Shown: positions 18,030-26,931 of the stretch, in pieces
Numbering within the stretch: the stretch's first letter is position 1
How the letters are laid out: every line of letters starts with the position of its first letter
Source of the DNA: an archaeon HR01
Lineage (GTDB): Archaea > Thermoproteota > Nitrososphaeria_A > Caldarchaeales > Caldarchaeaceae
Assembly (NCBI GenBank): GCA_002898355.1
Contig: BEHD01000008.1
Coordinates: 1-64,000 of the forward strand
Direction of reading: 5' to 3'
Length of the DNA: 64,000 bases
Made by a program: the position numbers and the translations under genes
The notes under the pieces: model-generated
Seen by the model: only the letters and a program-made list of their open reading frames with translations
The model's database searches: none
What the model was told of the DNA's origin: nothing

Positions 18030-18992
18030 TTAGAAAAACTCCACCACTGTACCTATTTTCTTTTTCTTGGCTAGGCTGTATGCGGCAAGTCCTGCAGCTG
18101 CATCCTGTATACCTAAACCCGAGGAATCCATTATCGTTATCTCTTCGGAGCTTGTTCTGCCAGGTTTGATGCCTGCCACGACCTCTCCCAGCTCTGCGTA
18201 GATATGGTGGGGTTTGAGATAGTCCTTCTCGAGGGCTACCTCCCTCTTATCTACCACCACCTTGGCCGCATCGTATATCCTGTTCTCCAGTTCCTGCTTC
18301 CCCTTATGGTCGCTTCCCACAGTGGTTATATGCACACCCTTAGAAAGCATCTCAAGCCTGATGTATGGGGTTCTACTGGGCGTTGCTGTAGAGACCACGT
18401 CAACATCCCTCAACGCCTCCTCAACGGATTTGGAAATCCTCACCTCTATACCGGTTTTTGCGGACATCTCAGACGCAAACTTCTCTGCAGAAGCTTGGAC
18501 CACGTCATAGACGTTTACAGTCTCGAGCCTCAAGACCTCCGCTAGCGCGAGGAGCTGTGTCCTGCCTTGGACACCTGCGCCGAATATTGCGGCTTTTTCG
18601 GAGTCTTTTCTGGCCAGATAGCGGGCCGCCACACCGGCCACAGCGCCAGTCCTATAAGCCGTTATTATAGACGCATCCATCACGGCCAAGGGTATGCCAT
18701 GCTTCGAGTCGGCTACAACAACAACTCCCGTGATGCTGGGAAGGTTATACTTGGACGGGTTTTCAAAATAGCCGCTGCTGAGCTTCACCCCAACAACATC
18801 CTGTGTATTAATCAACGCCGACTTCACACCCCATACACCATTATGCTTGGGGACATCGATTATGTAGGGCATAGGCATAACCACCTCACCCAGGGCCAGG
18901 CCCTTGAAAGCGGTCTCAACAGCTTCTATAACCTCCTTCATTGTAAGAACCTTTTCCAAATCAGACCTTGAGAGGATAAGGAGCTCGGTCAT
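18030..18992 (-). CDS. Ornithine cyclodeaminase / mu-crystallin family dehydrogenase
   Basis: A 320-residue NAD(P)-dependent protein. LSRSDLEKVLTMKEVIEAVETAF is the family N-terminus, GVKLSSGYFENP and GIPLAVMDASIITAYRTGAV hold substrate-binding residues, AAIFGAGVQGRTQLLAL is the Rossmann GxGxxG, and VGSDHKGKQELENR is the distal motif. The family includes ornithine cyclodeaminase, alanine dehydrogenase, imine and opine reductases, so the substrate is open. It is the first gene of an apparent unit with the molybdenum dehydrogenase subunit. Confidence 0.87.
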   Translation of the reverse strand: MTELLILSRSDLEKVLTMKEVIEAVETAFKGLALGEVVMPMPYIIDVPKHNGVWGVKSALINTQDVVGVKLSSGYFENPSKYNLPSITGVVVVADSKHGIPLAVMDASIITAYRTGAVAGVAARYLARKDSEKAAIFGAGVQGRTQLLALAEVLRLETVNVYDVVQASAEKFASEMSAKTGIEVRISKSVEEALRDVDVVSTATPSRTPYIRLEMLSKGVHITTVGSDHKGKQELENRIYDAAKVVVDKREVALEKDYLKPHHIYAELGEVVAGIKPGRTSSEEITIMDSSGLGIQDAAAGLAAYSLAKKKKIGTVVEFF

Positions 18993-19043
18993 GAGATTTT
19001 ATTGTTTACTCCCTAATAAAATTCTTTCCCTCCATAGATTAGA

Positions 19044-19053
19044 CTTATATTTT
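19044..19053 (+). promoter_or_regulatory. TATA box for the RraA-family gene
   Basis: CTTATATTTT lies about 25 bp before the ATG at 19073. A GGGGTGAGG sequence (19056-19064) sits between them and could be a ribosome site if transcription starts slightly upstream. Confidence 0.5.
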
Positions 19054-19072
19054 GTGGGGGTGAGGCTTTACC

Positions 19073-19738
19073 ATGGATTATGGAAGTTTAGCCCAGCGTC
19101 TAAGACAGCTCTATGTCCCAGCTGTTGCAGACATCTTGGATGACATGGGTTACACTCGACAGGTTCTACGCTGTATGCCGAGGCCCATCTTCCCAGATGT
19201 CAAGCTGGCAGGGCCTGCCGTCACAGTCTCCACCTACTGGTATTCATCCTACAAGACAGGTGAGAGGGATGTCGAATCACTCGCATCCATCTTCGATATA
19301 TGCTATTCCGGATGTGTGGTTGTTGTGGCTGCCGGTGAGAGGAGGGATGCAGCGTGCTGGGGTGAGCTCATGTCTAATGCCGCAAGGGGGAGGGGTGCTG
19401 TGGGAGCTGTAACGGACGGCCCAATCAGGGATGTCCCTAAAATCCTTGAGATACACCCGCCATTCCAGGTCTTTTCCACAGGTTTTACACCGGCGGACTC
19501 GAAGGGCCGGGTGGAGTTCGGTGAAAAACAGGTTGAGGTCGAGTGTGGTGGTGTGAGGGTTCGGCCCGATGATTTAATTTTTGGCGACTTCGACGGCGTC
19601 GTAGTCATACCTAAGGAAGTGGCGGAGCAGGTGGTTAAAGAGGCGGAGGATAAGGTTAGGAGAGAGACTGAGTTCAGAGCGGCGATAAGACGTGGTGAAG
19701 ACTTTAGGAAGTCTGTGGAAAAATACCGTGTAGTCTGA
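19073..19738 (+). CDS. RraA / HMG-aldolase-like family protein
   Basis: A 221-residue protein of the RraA fold. LRQLYVPAVADILDDMGYTRQ is the family opening; RGRGAVGAVTDGPIRDVPKI carries the G-x-x-TDG-x-x-RD signature that binds metal and substrate carboxylate in 4-hydroxy-4-methyl-2-oxoglutarate aldolase and oxaloacetate decarboxylases; DLIFGDFDGVVVIPKEVAEQV is the conserved C-terminal element. In this sugar-type neighbourhood a 2-keto-acid aldolase or decarboxylase role is plausible; RNase E regulation is not relevant in archaea. Confidence 0.85.
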   Translation: MDYGSLAQRLRQLYVPAVADILDDMGYTRQVLRCMPRPIFPDVKLAGPAVTVSTYWYSSYKTGERDVESLASIFDICYSGCVVVVAAGERRDAACWGELMSNAARGRGAVGAVTDGPIRDVPKILEIHPPFQVFSTGFTPADSKGRVEFGEKQVEVECGGVRVRPDDLIFGDFDGVVVIPKEVAEQVVKEAEDKVRRETEFRAAIRRGEDFRKSVEKYRVV

Positions 19739-19741
19739 TCT

Positions 19742-20758
19742 TTAGCCTGGCCTAACCGGCCTGCCCTCCATGCTGGACTGATAGCTTGCCAGGGTTACTG
19801 CGACACCTTGACGGCCGTCATATACGTTGGCACGTGGCTTGCCACCCCCCAGGATACATTGTATGAAGTCTTTGACTAGGAGGAGGTCGGGGTTGCAGCC
19901 ATAATAGTGCCAGACCAGCCTGTCGTCGGGTTTCTCGCTGGATATGAAGTAGACGTTCTGGCGGAAGGCGTCCACCTGTAATACTCCCTCACTGCCCAGC
20001 AGCTCTAAAGTTACGTCACCCCAGGTGTAGTGACCTGATGAATAGGTCCAGCTGCCATCTATGTGGCCTATGGAGCCATCTCCCATGACCACCGTAGTGA
20101 GAAAACTATCCTCTACCTGAAGTTTCGGGTTTGCGTTTCTTCCAATCTCGGTATAGACCTCAACAACCTCGGCGGAAGATATCCATCTCATGAGGTCTGA
20201 GAGATGGACTGTATGGTCCATGACAGCCCCGCCTCCGGATAGGGATTTGTCGGTAAACCAGGCCCTGAGGAGTGGGAGAGACCTGTTGAGCTTGTTGGTT
20301 CCCACCATTACGAGGAGCCTTCCAATCCTCCCCCCAACCACGAGGTCCCGGGCCAGGGAAGTTACTGTATGATACCTCATCACATAACACATCTGAAAGA
20401 CTATTCTCTTCTTCTCCACAAGGCCGACCAACTCGTCAGCATCCCGCAGCGTCGTCGTCATAGGCTTCTCGCAGAGAATATGTTTCCCTTCCTCGGCTGC
20501 TTTTACGGCGTACTCGTGATGAAGGGCGTTCTCGGAGGTTATGACGACAGCGTCACAGATTTTGAGTAGTTTCTCCATGTCGTCGTAGGTCGGTACCGAG
20601 AATTTTTGGGAGAACTCGTGGGCCAACCCCTTGTCTCTATCGAATACGCCGACCAGCTCGGCCTGTGGGATGGTTTTTAGAGATTGGGCGTAGCTGTCGG
20701 CATGGAAATGGGCTACACCGAGAAAACCTGTCCTAACCTTCTCCACCAAATACATCAA
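19742..20758 (-). CDS. Gfo/Idh/MocA-family oxidoreductase (copy 1)
   Basis: A 338-residue NAD(P)-dependent dehydrogenase: Rossmann start VRTGFLGVAHFHADSYAQSL, catalytic CEKPMTTTLRDADEL, and GGGAVMDHTVHLSDLMRW with the conserved His. The family oxidises sugars, inositols and sugar acids. Its start overlaps the stop of the next dehydrogenase gene upstream by 4 bp (ATGA type), so the two are coupled. It is convergent with the RraA gene, 3 bp apart. The nucleotide-binding GxGxxG is imperfect here (GFLGVAHFH). Confidence 0.87.
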   Translation of the reverse strand: MMYLVEKVRTGFLGVAHFHADSYAQSLKTIPQAELVGVFDRDKGLAHEFSQKFSVPTYDDMEKLLKICDAVVITSENALHHEYAVKAAEEGKHILCEKPMTTTLRDADELVGLVEKKRIVFQMCYVMRYHTVTSLARDLVVGGRIGRLLVMVGTNKLNRSLPLLRAWFTDKSLSGGGAVMDHTVHLSDLMRWISSAEVVEVYTEIGRNANPKLQVEDSFLTTVVMGDGSIGHIDGSWTYSSGHYTWGDVTLELLGSEGVLQVDAFRQNVYFISSEKPDDRLVWHYYGCNPDLLLVKDFIQCILGGGKPRANVYDGRQGVAVTLASYQSSMEGRPVRPG

Positions 20759-21771
20759 CCTCCCACCGTTACGGGTGCTCCCTTCTCAGAAGATTCGACG
20801 GCGGCAAGGCATGTGGCCAAGCTTTTTCTAGCCTCCTCACCATCGGTAATGGGCTTCCGGTCCTGTATGATGCATTCCACGAAGTGTCTTATCTCACGGT
20901 AGAAGGGGTCTAGAGGGAATGGGTGAACCCCAGGCTTCCAAGGAAGGGTTTCAGGGGCGAAGCCCTCCACTTTATCTCCGGTCCACATCTTCAGAGGTAT
21001 CGGTGTCTGGTTATCCAGCTGTACAACACCCTTAGACCCGTCTATCTCCAGCTTCATCGTGAATGGGTAGGTTTTGGGAAGGGCCCAGTTGGCCTCTATG
21101 ACGGCTATAGAGCCGGTGGGAAACCTAAGGGTTATCAGGGCGAAGTCATGAACCCTATATTCTTTGTGGACGAGGTTAACAATCTTTGCGTAGACCCGTG
21201 ATGGCAGACCACCATTCACCCAGATGGCATAGTCTACATCGTGTATGGCCAGGTCCACCGCCACACCGCCGCTCTTCTCCAAATCCATAAACCAAGGACT
21301 CCATTCAGGCGCAGGCCCGCCCCTCCACGCCCTCAGAGATGTAATTTCTCCCAGATGCCCGCCATCAACAAGCTCCTTAACCCTCATATATTCTGGGAAG
21401 AACCGGAGAACATGCGCCACCATCAGCTTCCTCCCATTCTTTCTAGCCGCTCTAATCATCCGGTCCGCCTCCCCAAGGTTTAAGGCCATAGGCTTCTCCA
21501 CGAGAACATGCTTTCCCGCCTCTAACGCTCTAACAGCCAGCTCCACATGGGTGTAAGTGGGTGTACAGATATCGACCACTTCAATCTTGTCGTTCTTCAG
21601 GATATTATCCAGCTCTGTTATGGGTTCTACCCCATACCGGGATGCAGCCTCCTCGAGCTTAGCCCTGTTTCTACCCCAAAGCCCTAATACCGAGCAGCCC
21701 TCCATCATCTTCCAAGCCGCCAGATGCGTAGTACCCATGAAACCATAACCCAGAACCGCCACACCGATCAT
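20755..21771 (-). CDS. Gfo/Idh/MocA-family oxidoreductase (copy 2)
   Basis: About 338 residues: IGVAVLGYGFMGTTHLAAWKM (GxGxxG), VEKPMALNLGEADRM, and GGVAVDLAIHDVDYAIW with the catalytic His. The ORF track starts at 21789, but the ATG at 21771 (MIGVAVLGYG) is preferred: GGGGGACAG sits just before it and the AT-rich element 21796-21809 is about 30 bp away, whereas it would be too close to 21789. It is divergent from copy 3 and coupled to copy 1. Confidence 0.87.
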   Translation of the reverse strand: MIGVAVLGYGFMGTTHLAAWKMMEGCSVLGLWGRNRAKLEEAASRYGVEPITELDNILKNDKIEVVDICTPTYTHVELAVRALEAGKHVLVEKPMALNLGEADRMIRAARKNGRKLMVAHVLRFFPEYMRVKELVDGGHLGEITSLRAWRGGPAPEWSPWFMDLEKSGGVAVDLAIHDVDYAIWVNGGLPSRVYAKIVNLVHKEYRVHDFALITLRFPTGSIAVIEANWALPKTYPFTMKLEIDGSKGVVQLDNQTPIPLKMWTGDKVEGFAPETLPWKPGVHPFPLDPFYREIRHFVECIIQDRKPITDGEEARKSLATCLAAVESSEKGAPVTVGG

Positions 21772-21795
21772 ACATATCTGTCCCCCCATCGAGGA

Positions 21796-21809
21796 TAATT
21801 AAATCTTAA
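21796..21809. promoter_or_regulatory. Shared AT-rich promoter between dehydrogenase copies 2 and 3
   Basis: TAATTAAATCTTA lies in the middle of the divergent spacer, about 30 bp from ATG 21771 on the left and ATG 21835 on the right, consistent with one element or two overlapping TATA boxes serving both directions. Confidence 0.45.
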
Positions 21810-21834
21810 GTGCAGGCGTTTCACAGACTTTTGC

Positions 21835-22926
21835 ATGAAAGAAAAGTTGGGTGTATTGGTGCATGGCGCCGGCTGGGTCTCAACCCAACACATCAAAGCC
21901 TTCATGAACAATCCCCACACAAGGGTTGTGGCGATATCCAGCAGAAAGTTGGAGAGCGCTAGGAAGAGGGCCGAGGAGGCCGGACTTAAAGATGTCAAGT
22001 TGTACGATAACCTGGACAAGGCGCTGGAAAACCCGGAGGTTGACATAGTCTCAGTATGTACGCCCCAACACGTTCACGCAGAAAACACTATCGCAGCGGC
22101 TAAGGCTGGAAAGCATATCGTTATCGAGAAACCAATCGGCAACTCTCTGGAGGAGATAAGGAATATGAGGGATGCCGTGAGAAAGGCCAAGGTCAAAACT
22201 GTTGTAAGCTTTGTCCTGAGATGGAACCCTCTCTTCCAGATTCTTAAAAGGATTATAGCCGACGGAATGCTTGGTAACCTCTACTACGTGGAGGCAGACT
22301 ATCAGAGCGCCATCGCAGCATGGTGGTCAGGCTACGAGGATGCGAGGAAGAAATCCACCGGTGTCAGCGCCTTCCTAGTCGGCGGATGCCACGCCATAGA
22401 CGCCGTCAGATGGTTCGCGGAAAAACAGGAGTATAAGGCGGCCAATCCGGTGGAGGTCTTCGCCTATTCTGGAGGATTGAGGAAGGGGAGGATAAGGCAG
22501 TGGAACTACTACACGCAGAGATGGGAGGATATGCCGCCGTTAGAGTATGACGACTTGGAGGTGGCGTTAGTCAAATTCGAAAACGGCGTCATAGGGAAGG
22601 TATCTGTAAACTTCGGAGGTGTGCAGCCATACACCTTCCCCATCGAGATATTCGGTGACGAAGGCACTGTTAAGGATAACAGGATATGGTCTACGAGGTT
22701 CCAGGGACAGAGGGGATGGATTGAAATTCCGACAATCCTACCTGACAGCGCAGAGGTAACCCACCACCCTTTCCAGGCCCAGATGGACCACTTCGTAGAC
22801 TGCATCCTACAGGATAGGGAGAGCCACTGCAACCTGGAGGACGCCATAAAAACCCATGAGATAGCCTTCGCCGCCCTAGAATGCTACAAGACGGGGAAGC
22901 CTGTGAGGCTCCCCCTCCTCACTTAA
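21835..22926 (+). CDS. Gfo/Idh/MocA-family oxidoreductase (copy 3)
   Basis: A 363-residue dehydrogenase: GVLVHGAGWVSTQHIKAFMNN as nucleotide-binding start, IEKPIGNSLEEIRNM as catalytic Lys motif, VGGCHAIDAVRWF with the conserved Cys-His, and a long C-terminal beta sheet. It heads a rightward group with two ABC ATPase genes (42 bp spacer to the first), so it is probably expressed with the carbohydrate transporter and acts on the imported compound. Confidence 0.88.
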   Translation: MKEKLGVLVHGAGWVSTQHIKAFMNNPHTRVVAISSRKLESARKRAEEAGLKDVKLYDNLDKALENPEVDIVSVCTPQHVHAENTIAAAKAGKHIVIEKPIGNSLEEIRNMRDAVRKAKVKTVVSFVLRWNPLFQILKRIIADGMLGNLYYVEADYQSAIAAWWSGYEDARKKSTGVSAFLVGGCHAIDAVRWFAEKQEYKAANPVEVFAYSGGLRKGRIRQWNYYTQRWEDMPPLEYDDLEVALVKFENGVIGKVSVNFGGVQPYTFPIEIFGDEGTVKDNRIWSTRFQGQRGWIEIPTILPDSAEVTHHPFQAQMDHFVDCILQDRESHCNLEDAIKTHEIAFAALECYKTGKPVRLPLLT

Positions 22927-22967
22927 AATATATGGGATGGCCCTAGCTTTTTGATGGGGGTAGAAGG

Positions 22968-24053
22968 ATGGCGGACGTGAAGCTTGTCAAAGTGTCAAAG
23001 AGGTTTGGAAGGCAGGTGGCTGTTAAAGACCTCAGCCTTGAGGTGTCGGAGGGCTCTTTTACCTGTCTGCTGGGGCCATCGGGATGCGGTAAGACAACAA
23101 CCCTACGTATGGTGGCTGGGCTGGAGAAGCCTGACAGCGGAGACATCTACATAGGCGGTGTACGGGTTAACGATATACCTGCCTATGAAAGGGACATAGC
23201 GATGGTCTTCCAGTTTTACGCCATCTACCCCGGGATGACCGTATTCGAAAACATGGCCTTCCCACTGAAGCAGAGGAAGTGGTCTAAAAACGACATCAGC
23301 AGAAGGGTTAGGGAGATTGCCGAGATACTCCAGATAAGCCATCTCCTAGACAAGGACGCCATGAGCCTGACAGTGGGAGAGAAGCAGAGAGTGGCCTTGG
23401 GCAGGGCCATGGTAAGAGACCCAAAGGTATTCCTCCTAGATGAGCCTCTAACCAACCTCGACGCTAGGCTAAGAGCTAGGATGAGGGTTGAGCTTAAGAT
23501 GCTTCACCAACGCATAAAAACTACCACAATTTACGTCACCCACGACCAGCTTGAAGCCATGACCCTCGCAGACAAGATTGGTGTAATGAATCTAGGCGAG
23601 CTCCAGCAATATGATACGCCGGAAAACCTCTACAACAGGCCGGCCAACGTATTTGTAGCCGGATTTATCGGAACCCCCACAATGAACCTTGTAGAGTGTA
23701 GGGTATCGAGGCGGGGTGGGGGGCAGTCACTTGCTGGAGAGGGCTTCACGTTTTCGGCTGATTCCCTAAACGGCCGTCTGAGAGATCTCCCCGAGGGCTA
23801 TGAGGTTATAATGGGTTTAAGGCCTACGGAGATAGTTGTTGACAGGGCTGAGAGAGGGGCTGGCCTTATCGGGAAGGTGGAGGTGTTGGAGCCTATAGGC
23901 GATAAATCGATACTGGACATCTCTGTGGGTAAAACACTTTTCAGGGCTGTGGTCCCCCGAACATTTGACATACGTGTCGGTGAAACAGTATCGCTGTACG
24001 TAGAGAGTGAGAGGGTACATATCTTCGATAAGAATACGGGGGTTAGATTGTAA
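22968..24053 (+). CDS. Carbohydrate ABC transporter ATPase 1 (altered signature motif)
   Basis: A 361-residue CUT1-type (MalK/UgpC/MsmX-like) ATPase with C-terminal TOBE/OB domain. Walker A GPSGCGKTT, Q-loop VFQFYA, Walker B FLLDEPLTNLD and H-loop YVTHDQLEA are normal. The ABC signature reads LTVGEKQR in place of LSGGQ/LSGGE. Paired with ATPase 2, whose signature is normal but whose H-loop is not, this gives one consensus and one degenerate ATP site. It overlaps ATPase 2 by 1 bp (TAATG). Confidence 0.92.
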   Translation: MADVKLVKVSKRFGRQVAVKDLSLEVSEGSFTCLLGPSGCGKTTTLRMVAGLEKPDSGDIYIGGVRVNDIPAYERDIAMVFQFYAIYPGMTVFENMAFPLKQRKWSKNDISRRVREIAEILQISHLLDKDAMSLTVGEKQRVALGRAMVRDPKVFLLDEPLTNLDARLRARMRVELKMLHQRIKTTTIYVTHDQLEAMTLADKIGVMNLGELQQYDTPENLYNRPANVFVAGFIGTPTMNLVECRVSRRGGGQSLAGEGFTFSADSLNGRLRDLPEGYEVIMGLRPTEIVVDRAERGAGLIGKVEVLEPIGDKSILDISVGKTLFRAVVPRTFDIRVGETVSLYVESERVHIFDKNTGVRL

Positions 24054-25141
24054 TGGCCCGTGTTTTTCTCGAGAATCTGGTTAAGGTTTTTGGGAGAACC
24101 CGTGTAGTTGACGACCTCACGCTAGAGGTTAAAGACGGCGAGTTCGTGGCAATCTTCGGCCCGCCGGGAGCGGGGAAGACAACAATCCTGAGAATGATTG
24201 CGGGTCTTGAGGATGTCACGGCGGGCAGGATATGGATAGGTGACAGGGTGGTCAACGACCTCAGCCCAGCCGAGAGAGATGTAGCCATGGTCTTTCAAAG
24301 CTTTGCCTTATACCCAACCAAAACTGTCTATGAGAACCTGGCCTTCCCCCTCAGGAAGAGGAGGCTCTCCCCCCAGGAAATCGACCGTAGGGTTAAAGAG
24401 ATCTCGGAGATTCTCAACATCAGCCATCTGCTGGAGAAGACTCCTGGAACCCTTAGCGGTGGGGAGAGGCAGAGGGTTGCCCTTGGCAGGGCTATGGTCC
24501 GTAAACCCCAGGTCTTCCTGCTCGACGAGCCTCTCACAAACCTAGATGCTAAGCTCCGGCTGGGTATGAGGGCTGAGCTTAAGAAGCTCCAGAGGGAGAT
24601 GGGTCAGACAGCCATATTCAGCACGCCGGACGACTTGGAGGCGATATCGATGGCCGACAGGATAGCGGTCCTTGACAGAGGGAGACTAATACAGTATGAT
24701 ACTGTGGATAACGTGTATGACAGACCCAACTGCCTATATGTGGCGAAGAATTTTGGCTCTCCGGAGATCAACACAGCCAAGGGCGAGCTATCCTCCAAGG
24801 ATGGAAAGATTCTTCTAGACCTAGGCTTTACACAGCTGGACCTATCCCAACACTCCGAAGTCCTCAAAGGCCATCTAGGCAAGAAGGTTGTTTTGGGCAT
24901 CAGACCACAGTATATCAGGGTCTACACAGAGGAGAAGAGGGGTGTAGCTGTGCGTGGTAGGGTTGAGGCCCTTGAGAACACCGGACCTGAGATATATGCT
25001 TTGGTGTCCCTGGATGGCGCCGAATTCACCGTCATAGTGCCGCCGAGGCTAAATCTACGGCCTGGGCTTGGCGTATGGCTGGAAATGGACTCTTCACACA
25101 TACACATCTTTGACGGGGAGTCTGGCGTAGTCCTTATCTGA
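24053..25141 (+). CDS. Carbohydrate ABC transporter ATPase 2 (H-loop His replaced by Pro)
   Basis: A 362-residue CUT1-type ATPase. Walker A GPPGAGKTT, Q-loop VFQSFA, signature LSGGERQR and Walker B FLLDEPLTNLD are intact. The switch loop, normally VTHDQxEA, reads FSTPDDLEA, so the His that contacts the ATP gamma-phosphate is Pro. The C-terminal TOBE region is present (VVLGIRPQYIRVYTEE). The gene overlaps the convergent permease gene by 8 bp. It most likely forms a heterodimer with ATPase 1 on the MalF/MalG-like pore encoded opposite. Confidence 0.92.
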   Translation: MARVFLENLVKVFGRTRVVDDLTLEVKDGEFVAIFGPPGAGKTTILRMIAGLEDVTAGRIWIGDRVVNDLSPAERDVAMVFQSFALYPTKTVYENLAFPLRKRRLSPQEIDRRVKEISEILNISHLLEKTPGTLSGGERQRVALGRAMVRKPQVFLLDEPLTNLDAKLRLGMRAELKKLQREMGQTAIFSTPDDLEAISMADRIAVLDRGRLIQYDTVDNVYDRPNCLYVAKNFGSPEINTAKGELSSKDGKILLDLGFTQLDLSQHSEVLKGHLGKKVVLGIRPQYIRVYTEEKRGVAVRGRVEALENTGPEIYALVSLDGAEFTVIVPPRLNLRPGLGVWLEMDSSHIHIFDGESGVVLI

Positions 25142-26027
25142 CCGCCCCAGCCACTAGACCCCTCAGGAGATATCTTCTGAATACCGCTATCACAACTAGG
25201 GCTGGCAGCATGGAGACGAGTCCACCGGCCATAAGTATGCCCACGGGTTTGTAGGGCTGTGCCGCCATAAACCCTACTATTACCGGCAGTGTTCTGCTGA
25301 GCTGGGTCTGCGTCACCATGAATGCGAAGAAGAACTCTCCCCAAGAAACCATGAAGGAGATTATGCCGATGGCCACTATCCCCGGCTTGATAACGGGTAG
25401 AACAACCTTAAACAATGTCTCAAGCCTACCGTACCCGTCCACTCTGGCTGCGTCCTCGATGTCTGAAGGTATAGCCGAGAGATAGGTGTTGAGTATCCAG
25501 ATGTTGATTGGTAGGGTGAAGGCCGCGTGGACGAGTATCACTGCGAGTAGAGTGTCTAAGAGGTTGAATCCGAAGAAGTTCTGGATGATAATGTAGTATG
25601 GCACCACTATCGCAACAGGGGGTATCAGCCTCCCCGCCACAGACATGTAGAAGAGGAGCCCGCTACCCCTGAACCTAATCCTCGTGAAGGTGTATGATGC
25701 TAGTGTGGCCGCCAATATGTTGATGCCTGTTATCACAAGGCCTATGATAACGCTGTTGGCTAGGGCGTTGGGAAACCATCGGGCCACGGCCGGCAGGAAC
25801 GATAGCCTCCCACTCTCTTGAAGCCTGGCTTCTATCGCGCTGCTGGCGTCGAAGATGAACCAGTAGTTGAAGATGTTGGGGTTTTTAGGCCATAGGGTTG
25901 GTGGGGCCGAATGAATTTCAGGCTCTGTCTGCAGGCTTATGCTGAACATCCAAGCTATAGGGAATAGAACCCATATCCCGACTATGATGGAGGAGATGAC
26001 AATAACCGCTTTATACCCATTCACCAT
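25134..26027 (-). CDS. Carbohydrate ABC transporter permease, MalG-like
   Basis: A 297-residue permease with about six helices. The N-terminal helix VIVISSIIVGIWVLFPIAWMFSISLQ and the EAA loop DIEDAARVDGYGRLETLFKVVLP are typical of MalG/UgpE proteins. It follows the MalF-like gene by 6 bp in the order SBP-MalF-MalG. The ATPases are on the other strand and meet this gene tail to tail. Confidence 0.9.
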   Translation of the reverse strand: MVNGYKAVIVISSIIVGIWVLFPIAWMFSISLQTEPEIHSAPPTLWPKNPNIFNYWFIFDASSAIEARLQESGRLSFLPAVARWFPNALANSVIIGLVITGINILAATLASYTFTRIRFRGSGLLFYMSVAGRLIPPVAIVVPYYIIIQNFFGFNLLDTLLAVILVHAAFTLPINIWILNTYLSAIPSDIEDAARVDGYGRLETLFKVVLPVIKPGIVAIGIISFMVSWGEFFFAFMVTQTQLSRTLPVIVGFMAAQPYKPVGILMAGGLVSMLPALVVIAVFRRYLLRGLVAGAVR

Positions 26028-26033
26028 GGCATA

Positions 26034-26921
26034 TCACACCCTCAACCTTATTCTACCAACCCTTAACGCCCTGAAATAGGCTATTATCAACGCTATGCTG
26101 ACCAGAACCACTAGGAATGCTAGGGCGCTAGCCCTCCCAAAGTTGAGGAATGTAAACATCTCGCTCCAGGTGTAGTATGATATTACAGCGGTGAAGTTTC
26201 CCGGCCCACCCGCTGTGATGACGTAGACTAGGTCGAAAGTCCAGATCGCCATCAGGCTGACATATACAGCCACTATGAGCATGAAGGGCCGCAGCCAGGT
26301 TAGGGTGATGGCCCTGAATTTAGCCCAGCTCTTCGCCCCGTCTATCATCGCCGCCTCATAAAGCTCCTGGGGTATCGACTGTATCCCGGCTAGGAACAGC
26401 AGTGTGGGTAGGGGGAGCTGAACCCATAAAAAGGCGACAACCAGTATCAGCATGGCGGGCCAGCGGAGGTTGAGCCATGGCACATAGCTGTCAATAAGTC
26501 CTAGAGATTTCATTGCTGCGTTGAAGATGCCGTAGTTGGCGTCGAATATCCATTTCCATATCGCCCCACTGTCCACGAGAGGTATAGCCCATGGAACCAT
26601 AACCAGCCACTGGAGAAATCCCACACCCCTGAAGTTCTGGGAGAGAAGTAGCGCAAGCCCAAGGGAGATTAACACCACCAAGGGGACAGCTAATGCCACG
26701 AATGTTACTGTCGCCATGGTGGAGTCAGCCATATAGTATGAGTTGAACACCTCTATGAAGTTATTGAATCCTGCGAAGCGAATTTCCTCCGGATACTTGA
26801 GATCATAGTGGAGGGAGCTAACATATGCTGCATAAGCTATTGGATAGAATGTGAAAGGAAAAATAAAGGATAGGGCTGGGACTAGCCCCACTATTATGAA
26901 TTTTAGGTCGCCTCTCCGCAT
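26034..26921 (-). CDS. Carbohydrate ABC transporter permease, MalF/UgpA-like
   Basis: A 295-residue permease with six helices. The start FIIVGLVPALSFIFPFTFYPIAYAAYVSS and the EAA loop ELYEAAMIDGAKSWAKFRAI are diagnostic. A loop GGPGNFTAVISYYTWSEMF precedes the last helix, as in the family. It lies 10 bp after the binding-protein gene. Confidence 0.9.
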   Translation of the reverse strand: MRRGDLKFIIVGLVPALSFIFPFTFYPIAYAAYVSSLHYDLKYPEEIRFAGFNNFIEVFNSYYMADSTMATVTFVALAVPLVVLISLGLALLLSQNFRGVGFLQWLVMVPWAIPLVDSGAIWKWIFDANYGIFNAAMKSLGLIDSYVPWLNLRWPAMLILVVAFLWVQLPLPTLLFLAGIQSIPQELYEAAMIDGAKSWAKFRAITLTWLRPFMLIVAVYVSLMAIWTFDLVYVITAGGPGNFTAVISYYTWSEMFTFLNFGRASALAFLVVLVSIALIIAYFRALRVGRIRLRV

Positions 26922-26931
26922 CTTCGGCTTC

